From: Spartobacteria bacterium
GTDB lineage: Bacteria > Verrucomicrobiota > Verrucomicrobiia > Chthoniobacterales > UBA10450
NCBI GenBank assembly: GCA_021324035.1
Contig: JAJPJU010000296.1
Span: 1 to 6,283 of the forward strand
Direction: 5' to 3'
DNA length: 6,283 nucleotides
In this document: positions 1 to 6,208 of the stretch, piece after piece
How the letters are laid out: the number at the start of each line of letters is the position of its first letter
Numbering within the stretch: the stretch's first letter is position 1
Notes under the pieces: generated by a model
The model's database searches: none
What the model saw: the letters and a program-made list of their open reading frames with translations, nothing else
What the model was told of the DNA's origin: nothing
Made by a program: the position numbers and the translations under genes

Positions 1-510
1 AAAGGACACATTGAAACGCTGTGGGCGCCGTGGCGGATCGAGTATTTCGAGAAGCAGCCGCGGGACATGGATTTTCTCAGCGCGGCGGCGCGGGCGAGTG
101 ACGATGCCGAGCATCTGGTCGTCACCCGGCGGAAGACCGCATTTCTAATGATGAATCGTTATCCGTATTCGGTTGGGCACCTGATGGCCGTGCCGTACAA
201 AAAGACAGCGGACCTTTCTTCGTTAGGCGAAAATGAAATTGTCGATCTTTGGAGTTTGGTAGTTCACGCGCAATCGTTGTTGCGTGCTGCGGCACGGGCG
301 CAGGGATTCAACGTTGGCTTAAACCTTGGCGAATGCGCCGGCGCCGGTGTCGCCGACCACTTGCACATTCACATCGTGCCACGTTGGAGCGGCGACACGA
401 ATTTCATGCCGGTAATTGCCGGAACTAAAACGATTTCGGAAGGATTGCGCGCTTTATATGACAAGCTGCTCGACGCCCAACGCAAGCTGGAACAGGAACG
501 CGGACGATGA
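1..510 (+). CDS. HIT-family hydrolase/nucleotidyltransferase, 5' end outside window
   Basis: This is a histidine-triad (HIT) protein, a family that acts on nucleoside phosphates such as AppppA or AMP conjugates, with the middle histidine of the triad forming the nucleotidyl intermediate. The frame is open from base 1 and gives 169 visible residues. An internal ATG exists at 67, but the residues before it (ETLWAPWRIEYFE) match the conserved N-terminus of bacterial HIT proteins, so the true start lies just upstream of the window and probably only a few residues are missing. The block NRYPYSVGHLMAVPYKK (about residues 51-67 of the visible part) is the typical substrate-side strand. The triad HLHIHIV is at residues 120-126 (bases 358-378), followed by PRW and preceded by the Gly/Ala-rich GECAGAGVADH. 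The C-terminus is a short charged helix. The stop codon overlaps the next gene's start (ATGA), implying translational coupling. The family call is secure; the exact substrate cannot be read from sequence. Confidence 0.93.
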   Translation, partial: KGHIETLWAPWRIEYFEKQPRDMDFLSAAARASDDAEHLVVTRRKTAFLMMNRYPYSVGHLMAVPYKKTADLSSLGENEIVDLWSLVVHAQSLLRAAARAQGFNVGLNLGECAGAGVADHLHIHIVPRWSGDTNFMPVIAGTKTISEGLRALYDKLLDAQRKLEQERGR

Positions 511-1262
511 ACGGCAGCTCATCATGGATCGAACCGCCACCGCATCAACGCGGTCTCGGCTGTTTCGCCAAAGGCTGCCTGATCCTGTCGGTGTTTGGCC
601 TTTTGCTTTGCCTGTCATTCGTCGCCGGAACCTATTACGCGTCGCGATTTCTTCGGACCGAATATTTGTCAGCCGACCACGAACGATTGCCGATCAGTCG
701 CGCGAGTGTGGAAGAGGAACAAGCGGTGCGCGCGCGTTGGGATGCGTTCGAAAAAGCTGCTCGCGCTCACGAACCGGCGCGCATCGAGCTTACCGCCGAC
801 GATCTCAACGCGCTGATTGCGTCGGATTCAAAATTGCGTGGTGATGCCTACGTCACCATCGAGGGCAACACTGCCCACCTGAAAGTCAGTATGCCGATCG
901 GAAGAAATTGGTGGCTAAGCGGTCGCTACCTCAATGCGTCATGTTCGGTCGAGTCGGCGTCGAGCGGTAAACCCGAGGACGCGCGGATCACCAGCATCAT
1001 CGTGAATGGCCGGCCGGTGGGGGAAGAATTTCTGAGTTGGCAATACGGTGCCTGGTCGTTCAAGCGCTACGTCGATCAATGGACGGGCGAAACGAATCTC
1101 AAAACGTTTGAGATTTCGGACGCCAAAGTAATTTTGGAAACCAACGCGCCGGGCGAGGATCCATTTTCGTCAGGGTCACCGTCGCCGTCTCCTTCCTCCG
1201 CGCCGATGCTTCAGCTCGCGACATCACCGTCGCCGACGCCGGAAGCTTCCGAGTCGCCCTGA
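507..1262 (+). CDS. Single-pass membrane protein of unknown function with Pro/Ser-rich tail
   Basis: I do not recognise a named family. The 251-residue product has a short N-terminal segment of about 22 residues, one hydrophobic helix at about 23-47 (LILSVFGLLLCLSFVAG core), then a soluble region likely outside the membrane. That region has a charged helix at about 67-90, a conserved-looking stretch LTADDLNALIAS (95-106), and alternating beta-like segments (AYVTIEG, AHLKVSMPIG, ITSIIVNGRPV) suggesting a compact alpha/beta or beta domain to about residue 211. Residues 217-251 are Ser/Pro-rich (SPSPSPSSAP, SPSPTPEASESP) and presumably disordered. The start is supported by AGGA at 494-497, 9 nt before the ATG, and by the 4-base ATGA overlap with the HIT gene; the two are probably co-transcribed. 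LNALIA-type membrane proteins are, from memory, recurrent hypothetical proteins in Verrucomicrobiota. That the CDS is real is well supported; its function is unknown. Confidence 0.85.
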   Translation: MNGSSSWIEPPPHQRGLGCFAKGCLILSVFGLLLCLSFVAGTYYASRFLRTEYLSADHERLPISRASVEEEQAVRARWDAFEKAARAHEPARIELTADDLNALIASDSKLRGDAYVTIEGNTAHLKVSMPIGRNWWLSGRYLNASCSVESASSGKPEDARITSIIVNGRPVGEEFLSWQYGAWSFKRYVDQWTGETNLKTFEISDAKVILETNAPGEDPFSSGSPSPSPSSAPMLQLATSPSPTPEASESP

Positions 1263-1274
1263 GGCGGGATGGCA

Positions 1275-1301
1275 TTGCGGGCGGCACGGCCGCCACTGCA
1301 A
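1275..1301. terminator. GC-rich hairpin between convergent genes, possible bidirectional terminator
   Basis: GGCGGC (1280-1285) and GCCGCC (1289-1294) pair perfectly around the 3-nt loop ACG. After a small asymmetric internal loop, TTGC (1275-1278) pairs with GCAA (1298-1301). The hairpin lies entirely between the stop of the plus-strand membrane protein (1262) and the stop of the minus-strand gene (1302), where a shared terminator is expected. There is no T-run on either side, so it is not a canonical intrinsic terminator. The position is the main argument. Confidence 0.38.
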
Positions 1302-2915
1302 CTACTGCATGATTTCGCGGGCGAAGACGTTGAGCTGACCGTCTTCCTGTTTTTGCACCTGGGTAATCTCCAACGGCCGCGCTTCGTCACGATTTACGGT
1401 CGATCCCTGCGAAGGCGGAGTGTAGCCGGCCGGGAATTCAACGATGATTCGAGTTGGCGCGGAGCCAAAATGCAAAACCGAGTCGGTTAAATTGCCGCGA
1501 GGTCGCAGGACTGCGCGATTTGCGTCAGAAAAGTTCACCACGAATTGGCCTTTCAAATAAATCCGTTCGCCACCAGTTCCCTGATTCGCAATCTCTTTTA
1601 GATCGCTCGTTCCAATCAACCGGCCGAGCGGCATGCGTCCGGCAGGGAAAGTCTTCCAAGTTCCCCCGCCTGTGGTTGAGGCCAAGGTTCCCATGTCCGG
1701 CGCCACGGGTTGTGCCCGGCCAGGCGTTGGTACCGCTTGAGCCATCGCCGCTTCAGGCGCTGATTGTGCCGGTGCCGGCGCGGATGTTGCCGCATTTTTT
1801 CCAGCCGCCAATTTCTGGGTTGCTGGCGACGCCTGGGTAACGGGCATTGAAGATGTCGGCGGCGGAGAATACGGCACATTTTCCGCCACGGTTACCGGCG
1901 ATGCGGATGCCGAAGCTTTGGGAGTTGGTTTTCCTTTCGCGAGTTTGCCTTTCGGAGTTGGCGTTGGTTTCGCGCCAGGCTTTCCTTTTTTTCCAACCTG
2001 CACGACCGGCGGCGTTTCAACCGGCTTGGCGGCTTCCACCCGGATCAATTGATTTTCTGCCGGAGGCGGACTTCCGGACGGAGCAAATCCGGGAATTGCG
2101 ACCTGGGACGGCGCTTGCGGCTGGCCATGACTTTGTTTGAACTGAGTGAAGTGCATTTCCGCGCGCAATCGCGATTGCTCCTTAAACAACGGCCAGCCGG
2201 CTTCGAGATTCAGACTCAATGGCGGCTCGAGACTGAATGTGCCCGTGCCCCGCATCACCGTGTAGGTTCCGTAGAGCAAAGGCACTGCGGTCACCATGAC
2301 CCGGCCATCGTTGAATCGCTCAACGTGAATCACCGCGGAAAGATCATGCGCGCGGTCCATTTTTAACTCCAAGCCGGTGGTGAGCGTTTGCCTGATCATC
2401 GGCACAGCCGGCGGTTCAGCCGGATAGACGTGCTCCATCAGCAGCTCCGGATTTTCAACCGAATCGGTCAACGCAACCATGCCGGAAGTGAAGATGTCGC
2501 TCGAGCTGAGATCGCGCGCCTCCTCGATCACGTAACGACCGACTACGTACTGGATCAGACCGCGCACTTGCTGGAAATTGCGAATGTAATTGCGCGCCAG
2601 TTCGGCGTTGGTTTTCGCAAACTCGGCCGATCCCATCGCGTTGTAGCGATCGTAAAGTTGTTTCGCGCTGAGAAATTCGCCGGGAGGCGCCGCCGTCAAT
2701 TCAAAACGTTTGGGCGGTTCGATCTTGTGCAGCTTTTGGAGGATTCGATAACTGTCGGGTCGCTCTGGCTGACTAAAGATGTAAAAACTGCCGAGCCAGG
2801 CCGCGAAAGCGAAACCGGTCAACAACAAGATCGCGACCGTCCACGCGAAGTAATTGATTCGGCGCCGGACCGGCCGCGCATAAGGTTCGTCGTAGCGATA
2901 GAGACCGTAGTCCAT
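1302..2915 (-). CDS. Membrane-anchored protein of unknown function with long Pro/Ala/Lys-rich linker
   Basis: No named family is recognised in this 537-residue protein. It has a basic, Tyr-rich cytoplasmic N-terminus (1-21), one transmembrane helix at about 23-47 (YFAWTVAILLLTGFAFAAWL), and an alpha/beta region at about 55-265 with helical segments around 84-135. A low-complexity linker (about 265-410) is rich in Pro, Ala, Ser and Lys and includes imperfect GKP/KPTP repeats at 309-335. A C-terminal, mostly beta-like domain spans about 417-537 (ERIYLKGQFVVNF, RIIVEFPAGYTPP, QLNVFAREI). The C-terminal pattern resembles a small OB-like barrel, but that is only an impression. With basic residues before the helix, the bulk should be outside the cytoplasmic membrane. 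An in-frame TAG sits directly before the ATG, so no earlier start is possible; no good Shine-Dalgarno is visible. It lies 32 nt downstream of the Fe-S carrier gene on the same strand, so an operon is likely, although a functional link is not evident. Confidence 0.85.
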   Translation of the reverse strand: MDYGLYRYDEPYARPVRRRINYFAWTVAILLLTGFAFAAWLGSFYIFSQPERPDSYRILQKLHKIEPPKRFELTAAPPGEFLSAKQLYDRYNAMGSAEFAKTNAELARNYIRNFQQVRGLIQYVVGRYVIEEARDLSSSDIFTSGMVALTDSVENPELLMEHVYPAEPPAVPMIRQTLTTGLELKMDRAHDLSAVIHVERFNDGRVMVTAVPLLYGTYTVMRGTGTFSLEPPLSLNLEAGWPLFKEQSRLRAEMHFTQFKQSHGQPQAPSQVAIPGFAPSGSPPPAENQLIRVEAAKPVETPPVVQVGKKGKPGAKPTPTPKGKLAKGKPTPKASASASPVTVAENVPYSPPPTSSMPVTQASPATQKLAAGKNAATSAPAPAQSAPEAAMAQAVPTPGRAQPVAPDMGTLASTTGGGTWKTFPAGRMPLGRLIGTSDLKEIANQGTGGERIYLKGQFVVNFSDANRAVLRPRGNLTDSVLHFGSAPTRIIVEFPAGYTPPSQGSTVNRDEARPLEITQVQKQEDGQLNVFAREIMQ

Positions 2916-2947
2916 CTAAGCGGGCGAGAAAATTCGGGGTTGTGCGT

Positions 2948-3301
2948 TCAATGTCCGGATCGGACTGGCGATTCCTTCGCCGCTTCGAATGACGTCCCGC
3001 ATCCGCAGGTGCGACTGGCGTTTGGGTTGGTGATTTGAAACCCGGTCCCGGTCAAGCCGCCGCGAAAATCAAGCGTGGCACCGCGCAAATATTCGGCGCT
3101 CTCGCTGTCGACGAAAAACTGGACACCATCGCGCTCGATCACTTGGTCGCCGCCCTTCTTTTCATCCAGCGTCATCTCGTAATTCAGACCCGAGCAGCCG
3201 CCTTTGGTGATTTGCACGCGCAAACCTTTCGCGGCGTCTTGCTTCTGGGCCTCGAGCAGATTGCGAAGCTCTTGGGCCGCGTTCTGCGTCACATTTATCA
3301 T
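2948..3301 (-). CDS. erpA: A-type iron-sulfur carrier (ErpA/IscA/SufA family)
   Basis: A-type carriers are small cytoplasmic proteins that accept an Fe-S cluster from a scaffold and pass it to apo-enzymes. From the ATG at 3301 the product is 117 residues, the usual family size. The three cluster-ligand cysteines are present: C36 in KGGCSGL, then C99 and C101 in RTCGCGTSF. NPN lies just before the CGC pair, as in the family. TCGC-G-SF is closer to ErpA than to IscA or SufA (usually ECGCGESF), hence the symbol, but assignment within the family is uncertain. A GTG at 3307, two codons upstream, is an alternative start giving 119 residues. ATG is preferred because MINVTQNAA fits the family N-terminus and a promoter-like sequence would place transcription initiation near it. 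The C-terminus carries a short extra tail (about 12 residues after the CGC block). The gene is divergent from mutL and probably heads an operon with the downstream membrane protein. Confidence 0.92.
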   Translation of the reverse strand: MINVTQNAAQELRNLLEAQKQDAAKGLRVQITKGGCSGLNYEMTLDEKKGGDQVIERDGVQFFVDSESAEYLRGATLDFRGGLTGTGFQITNPNASRTCGCGTSFEAAKESPVRSGH

Positions 3302-3309
3302 CGTCACGT

Positions 3310-3338
3310 AAATTACGTTCTACCCGCCCCATAGTCAA
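3310..3338 (-). promoter_or_regulatory. Candidate sigma70-type promoter for the Fe-S carrier operon
   Basis: On the minus strand TTGACT (3338-3333) is followed after exactly 17 nt by TAATTT (3315-3310). The first element matches five of six consensus -35 bases; the second is a weaker -10. Initiation about 7 nt beyond would fall near 3303, only 2-3 nt before the ATG at 3301. The mRNA would then be nearly leaderless, which fits the lack of a Shine-Dalgarno site. This is pattern matching only. Confidence 0.3.
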
Positions 3339-3365
3339 AAATCGGAGTGCGACTTTCCTCTGGAA

Positions 3366-3397
3366 ATCAAACATCAAACGTCGAACATCAAACATCG
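3366..3397 (+). repeat. 7-bp tandem repeat abutting the mutL start codon
   Basis: Four consecutive 7-bp units, ATCAAAC, ATCAAAC, GTCGAAC and ATCAAAC (3366-3393), are followed by a partial unit ATCG (3394-3397) that runs straight into the ATG of mutL. The consensus is RTCRAAC. Read on the minus strand, the 21-nt period gives the seven-residue pattern MFDVRRL-MFDF. That resembles low-complexity strings I recall from spurious ORFs in Verrucomicrobiota and related genomes. The tract occupies the place of a ribosome binding site, and no Shine-Dalgarno sequence is visible in it. Confidence 0.75.
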
Positions 3398-5218
3398 ATG
3401 TCTCGTATTCGTTTGCTCCCGGAAACTGTCGCCAGCCAGGTCGCCGCCGGTGAAGTCGTTGAACGTCCTGCTTCCGTCGTGAAGGAGCTGGTCGAGAACA
3501 GCATCGACGCCGGCGCCCGCAAGATCGAAATTTTGATTCGCCGCGGCGGAATCTCGTTTGTCCGGGTGATCGATGACGGCTGTGGAATGGATCGCGATGA
3601 TGCGTTGCTTTCACTGGAACGCCACGCCACCAGCAAAATTCGATCGGTCGCGGATTTGGAAGCAGTTGGAACCCTCGGTTTTCGCGGCGAAGCGTTGCCC
3701 AGCATCGCCAGCGTATCGCGTTTTCGCCTAACGACTCGAGAACCCGTTGCCGTTGCCGGTACCGAAATCGTCGTCAACGGCGGAAAAATCGACGTCGTCC
3801 GCGATGGCGGCGAAGCCCCCGGAACCCAGGTCGAAGTGCGATCGCTCTTCTATAATGTGCCGGCCCGCCGGAAATTCTTGCGTGCGGAAAACACCGAGAG
3901 CCGCAATATCGAGCATCAATTGCATTTGCAGGCGATTGGCCATCCACAGGTCGCTTTCACTTTTGCGCGAGACGATCGCATGATTTTCCAGCTTCCGGCT
4001 ACCACAACTCTCACCGACCGAATCCGCGACCTTTACGGCACCGAATTACTCGGCCGACTGCTCCCGGTTAACGACGGCGACTCGTCGGCGATTCGAATTA
4101 GCGGAATGATTGGGCGCGCCGGTCTGAGCCGGCAGACGCGCTCCCAGCAACTGGTCTTCGTCAACGGCCGCGCCATCGAAAGTCCACTCCTTACCGGAGC
4201 GCTCCGCGAAGGTTATCACACCGCGCTCATGAAGGGGCAGTATCCAGTCACGTTTTTGTTTATCGAAATCGATCCCGGCGCGGTGGACGTGAACGTTCAT
4301 CCGGCAAAACGCGAAGTCCGCTTTCGTGATCCAAACGGCGTGCGCGAAGCGATTGTTCGCGCTCTGCAGGAAACGCTGGCCAGCAGCCGCGAGGATTGGC
4401 AGGAAAAATTTCGCGCCCCGGCTCCGGCTTTTACCGGAGCAACGGCCGGCCAGCCGGTGGTTCCACAGCGCCCGTCATTTTCCGAACCGAAAGGCGGTAG
4501 CCCGCCCTGCGAATTGCCGGAACTGGAAAGAGAATTCGCCCTCCGCGGTCAACGTTCGATCGAAACTGCAACGCCTGCGCCCGAAGTTTTTCGACGCGAG
4601 CAGTTCGAGCCCGGCGAGGATTTTAAGTCCCGTGCAGATCAGCAGTTCCAAATCATAGGCATCCTCAACAAACTTTATGTGCTGATGGAAAACGCCGACG
4701 GCCTTGTGCTGGTCGACCAGCACGCCGCCCATGAACGAATTTTGTTCGAGGAATTGCGGCGCCGAATGGAAGAGCAGGGAGTGCCCTCCCAAAAACTCCT
4801 CATCACGCAAACTTTCGAACTCGTGCCCCGCGATGCGGACTGGATCGAGCAAAACATTGCGGTCCTCCAGAAAATGGGAATCGGAGTCGAATCGTTCGGC
4901 CCGAACACCTTTAAGATCGACAGCCTGCCGGGCTTTTTAAACGTGACCGACGGCGCTCAGTTCATGCGAAAAGTTATCGACGATCTTAAAAGCGCGAGCG
5001 ATCGGAGCTCCCCATTGCGTTTGGGCGAGGAGATGATCGCGAAAACAGTTTGTCGTCACGCGGTCAAGGCGAACGATCCGTTGCGTTATCTGGAAGTCGA
5101 AAAATTGATCAGGGATCTTCTCGACTGCGATCTGCCCTATTGCTGCCCGCACGGACGTCCGACCATGATTCAAATCTCGAACGCAGAACTGGAAAAGAAA
5201 TTCGGCCGCAAAGTGTGA
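3398..5218 (+). CDS. mutL: DNA mismatch repair protein MutL, endonuclease type
   Basis: MutL couples mismatch recognition by MutS to strand incision and removal. The 606-residue protein has an N-terminal GHKL ATPase: KELVENSIDAG (29-39, catalytic Glu30, Mg-binding Asn34), DDGCGM (59-64), RHATSKI (75-81), GFRGEAL (94-100) and GTQVEVRSLFYNVPARRKF (142-160). The transducer domain carries NVHPAKREVRF with Lys304. A Pro-rich linker spans about 335-410. The C-terminal dimerisation domain has the nuclease motif DQHAAHERILFEE (440-452, fitting DQHAx2Ex4E), plus TVCRHAVK (C552), CCPHGRP (582-588) and the terminal FGRK (602-605). This is therefore the nicking MutL of bacteria without MutH, not the E. 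coli type. The ATG at 3398 is chosen because MSRIRLLPETVASQVAAGEVVERP aligns with family N-termini. A GTG at 3347 would add 17 residues encoded by the 7-bp repeat. Length is normal and no lesion is seen. It is divergent from the Fe-S carrier and appears monocistronic. Confidence 0.97.
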   Translation: MSRIRLLPETVASQVAAGEVVERPASVVKELVENSIDAGARKIEILIRRGGISFVRVIDDGCGMDRDDALLSLERHATSKIRSVADLEAVGTLGFRGEALPSIASVSRFRLTTREPVAVAGTEIVVNGGKIDVVRDGGEAPGTQVEVRSLFYNVPARRKFLRAENTESRNIEHQLHLQAIGHPQVAFTFARDDRMIFQLPATTTLTDRIRDLYGTELLGRLLPVNDGDSSAIRISGMIGRAGLSRQTRSQQLVFVNGRAIESPLLTGALREGYHTALMKGQYPVTFLFIEIDPGAVDVNVHPAKREVRFRDPNGVREAIVRALQETLASSREDWQEKFRAPAPAFTGATAGQPVVPQRPSFSEPKGGSPPCELPELEREFALRGQRSIETATPAPEVFRREQFEPGEDFKSRADQQFQIIGILNKLYVLMENADGLVLVDQHAAHERILFEELRRRMEEQGVPSQKLLITQTFELVPRDADWIEQNIAVLQKMGIGVESFGPNTFKIDSLPGFLNVTDGAQFMRKVIDDLKSASDRSSPLRLGEEMIAKTVCRHAVKANDPLRYLEVEKLIRDLLDCDLPYCCPHGRPTMIQISNAELEKKFGRKV

Positions 5219-5221
5219 GAA

Positions 5222-5476
5222 GAGGTTGAGCCGTTGAGAGGTTGAGCCGTTGAGTGTTAAGACCTTAAGACGTTGAGAAGCGAAGCGGTTGAAAGGTTCA
5301 GACGTTGAGAAATTAAGTTGTTGAGAAGTTAAGCGGTTGAAAGGTTCAGACATTGAGAAGTTAAGTTGTTGAGAAGTTAATCGGTTGAAAGGTTGAGACG
5401 TTAAGCGGTTGAGGCGTTGAGAAGTTGAGGCGTTGAGAAATTGAGAAATTGAGAAATTGAGAAGTTGATAAGTTGA
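5222..5476 (+). repeat. Degenerate 8-bp tandem repeat array (core GTTGA/GTTAA) with 48-bp higher-order unit
   Basis: The tract divides cleanly into 32 units: 31 of 8 bp and one of 7 bp (GTGTTAA, 5254-5260). Typical units are GAGGTTGA, GCCGTTGA, GACGTTGA, GCGGTTGA, GAAGTTAA and GAAATTGA, so most fit GNNGTTRA with the first three positions variable. Six-unit blocks at 5285-5332 and 5333-5380 are 46/48 identical, and a third partial block continues at 5381-5404, showing expansion by duplication of a 48-bp superunit. Near the 3' end GAAATTGA occurs three times in a row (5437-5460), a younger expansion. The plus strand is rich in G, A and T with very little C. Stops (TGA/TAA) fill the plus strand, while the minus strand is open. 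The array starts 3 bp after the mutL stop. Confidence 0.92.
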
Positions 5477-5542
5477 GCGGTGACCGTGACTTCAGGTCTG
5501 GCCCAGCACCGCTGAGACACATTTCATCCTGAGGCTCGGAAA

Positions 5543-5571
5543 CAACTCGACTGCTTAAAGCAGTCGAGTTG
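5543..5571. repeat. Palindromic repeat, copy 1
   Basis: CAACTCGACTGCTT (5543-5556) and AAGCAGTCGAGTTG (5558-5571) are perfect reverse complements separated by one A. This 14-bp-arm palindrome shares its core with two others in the window. It has CTCGAC/GTCGAG where copy 2 has CTTGAC/GTCAAG. No T-run follows, so it does not look like a simple terminator. Confidence 0.93.
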
Positions 5572-5680
5572 AAGACCGCATCCCACCAATTTCCGCGAAC
5601 AGCGGGGCTAATAACTTGTAAAAGGATGAAAGGAAGTAGCGCTGAAGTCGCTCGTCTTTCCCGGGCTTAAGTGGCCTATC

Positions 5681-5692
5681 GATTCCGGAATC
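5681..5692. repeat. 12-bp perfect palindrome upstream of the winged-helix gene
   Basis: GATTCCGGAATC is an exact self-complementary 12-mer about 90 bp before the winged-helix start codon. It is unrelated in sequence to the larger palindrome family. It could be an operator half-site pair, but a single occurrence with no context is weak evidence. Confidence 0.3.
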
Positions 5693-5739
5693 ATTGAATT
5701 CGCAATGACGTGAGCCAAATAGCGGTGGAAATGGCTGCG

Positions 5740-5774
5740 TTCAAACTTGACTGCTTAAAGCAGTCAAGTTTGAA
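5740..5774. repeat. Palindromic repeat, copy 2, just before the winged-helix gene
   Basis: TTCAAACTTGACTGCTT (5740-5756) and AAGCAGTCAAGTTTGAA (5758-5774) are perfect reverse complements around a single A, giving 17-bp arms, the longest of the three copies. It ends 8 nt before the ATG at 5783, in the position of a leader hairpin, an operator or both. Its right arm also contains the in-frame TGA (5771-5773) that closes the reading frame upstream of that ATG. Confidence 0.95.
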
Positions 5775-5782
5775 TCGAGCGT

Positions 5783-6208
5783 ATGGATTCAGAAACGACA
5801 GTGCTGGATATTTTGTTTCCAAGGGTTCGTGCCGAAATTTTGAGGTCGCTTTTCGGCGGTCTGAAGGATCGCCGTTATGTGCGTGAACTCGCACGGGAAA
5901 CGGGGCTTGCATTATGTACGGTGCAAGATGAACTGCGGAAACTTGGTGGAGTCGAGCTAGTCATCAGTTATTCCAATGGCTACCATCGATTTTATGCGCC
6001 CAACGCCAGTCATCCGTTGTTCAAGGAACTGCGACGGATCGTCGAACTGAGCGAGCGCCTTCCCCGAACCAAACGGTCGGCATTATTTCGAAGGCAAAGT
6101 ACGAAGTCACCGAGGAAGCGACGCCGTCCGCGACCTGGTTACCGAATTCGCCCGGCGAGCAAGGAATTGAGCTGGAACATATTTTCAAGCCGCGGCCGTA
6201 AAACTTGA
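5783..6208 (+). CDS. Winged helix-turn-helix DNA-binding protein (ArsR/MarR-like)
   Basis: A predicted 141-residue DNA-binding protein, likely a transcriptional regulator. Residues 7-30 (VLDILFPRVRAEILRSLFGG) form the first helices. Residues 31-54 (RRYVRELARETGLALCTVQDELRKL) are a classic helix-turn-helix with the recognition helix at about 44-54. Residues 55-74 form the wing (ISYSNGYHRFYAPN). The organisation LDILFP-VRAEIL-YVRELA-TVQDELRKL-SNGYHRFY-HPLF is that of small ArsR-like winged-helix proteins. The C-terminal third (95-141) is very basic (RRQSTKSPRKRRRPRP), probably flexible and DNA-contacting, ending WNIFSSRGRKT. No metal-binding or ligand-binding domain is visible. The ATG at 5783 is the first possible start after an in-frame TGA; only a weak GAG lies ahead of it. 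The gene is bracketed by palindromes at 5740-5774 and 6202-6228, and the stop codon TGA (6206-6208) lies inside the latter. Autoregulation through these sites is possible but inferred. Confidence 0.83.
   Translation: MDSETTVLDILFPRVRAEILRSLFGGLKDRRYVRELARETGLALCTVQDELRKLGGVELVISYSNGYHRFYAPNASHPLFKELRRIVELSERLPRTKRSALFRRQSTKSPRKRRRPRPGYRIRPASKELSWNIFSSRGRKT

Larger units (their letters stand above)
5219..5782. other. 564-bp intergenic region without credible gene
   Basis: No convincing coding sequence is seen on either strand. Minus-strand reading frames through the first half only translate the tandem repeat. Contents in order: the 8-bp tandem repeat array (5222-5476); about 65 bp with nothing recognised except a weak 7-bp inverted repeat AGCGGTG/CACCGCT (5476-5482 and 5507-5513); palindrome copy 1 (5543-5571); about 170 bp of unassigned sequence that includes the 12-bp perfect palindrome at 5681-5692; and palindrome copy 2 (5740-5774) just before the winged-helix gene. 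No clear intrinsic terminator for mutL was found. Confidence 0.8.

Noticed and set aside
67..510. HIT protein starting at the ATG at 67
   Set aside because: The frame is open to base 1 and the 22 codons before 67 encode the conserved LWAPWRIEYFE segment of the family, so the start is upstream of the window.
2388..3038. 216-residue plus-strand open frame
   Set aside because: It lies antisense to the membrane-anchored protein and the end of the Fe-S carrier gene. The minus-strand products have recognisable features (transmembrane helix, conserved cysteines), while this translation shows no domain.
3162..3614. 150-residue minus-strand open frame containing MFDVRRLMFDF
   Set aside because: It overlaps the 5' part of mutL and the Fe-S carrier in another frame. 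The striking motif is just the translation of the 7-bp repeat.
4937..5353. 138-residue minus-strand open frame covering the 8-bp array and the 3' end of mutL
   Set aside because: Half is the antisense of mutL and the rest only translates the tandem repeat (patterns such as TSQQLNF, SEPFNRF). Period 8 bp gives an 8-residue repeat in any open frame, so openness is not evidence of coding.
5222..5476. CRISPR array
   Set aside because: The unit is 8 bp with no spacer-repeat alternation and no cas genes in the window.
5476..5513. Inverted repeat AGCGGTG/CACCGCT as mutL terminator
   Set aside because: Seven-bp arms around a 24-nt loop with no T-run, 258 bp beyond the mutL stop; too weak to call.
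5694..5722. Promoter for the winged-helix gene (TTGAAT, 17 nt, AAATAG)
   Set aside because: The -10 candidate matches the consensus poorly, and no other evidence supports it.
5691..5912. 73-residue minus-strand open frame running through palindrome copy 2
   Set aside because: It is antisense to the start of the winged-helix gene, which has a clear helix-turn-helix, and part of it (KLDCFKQSS) is only the translated palindrome.
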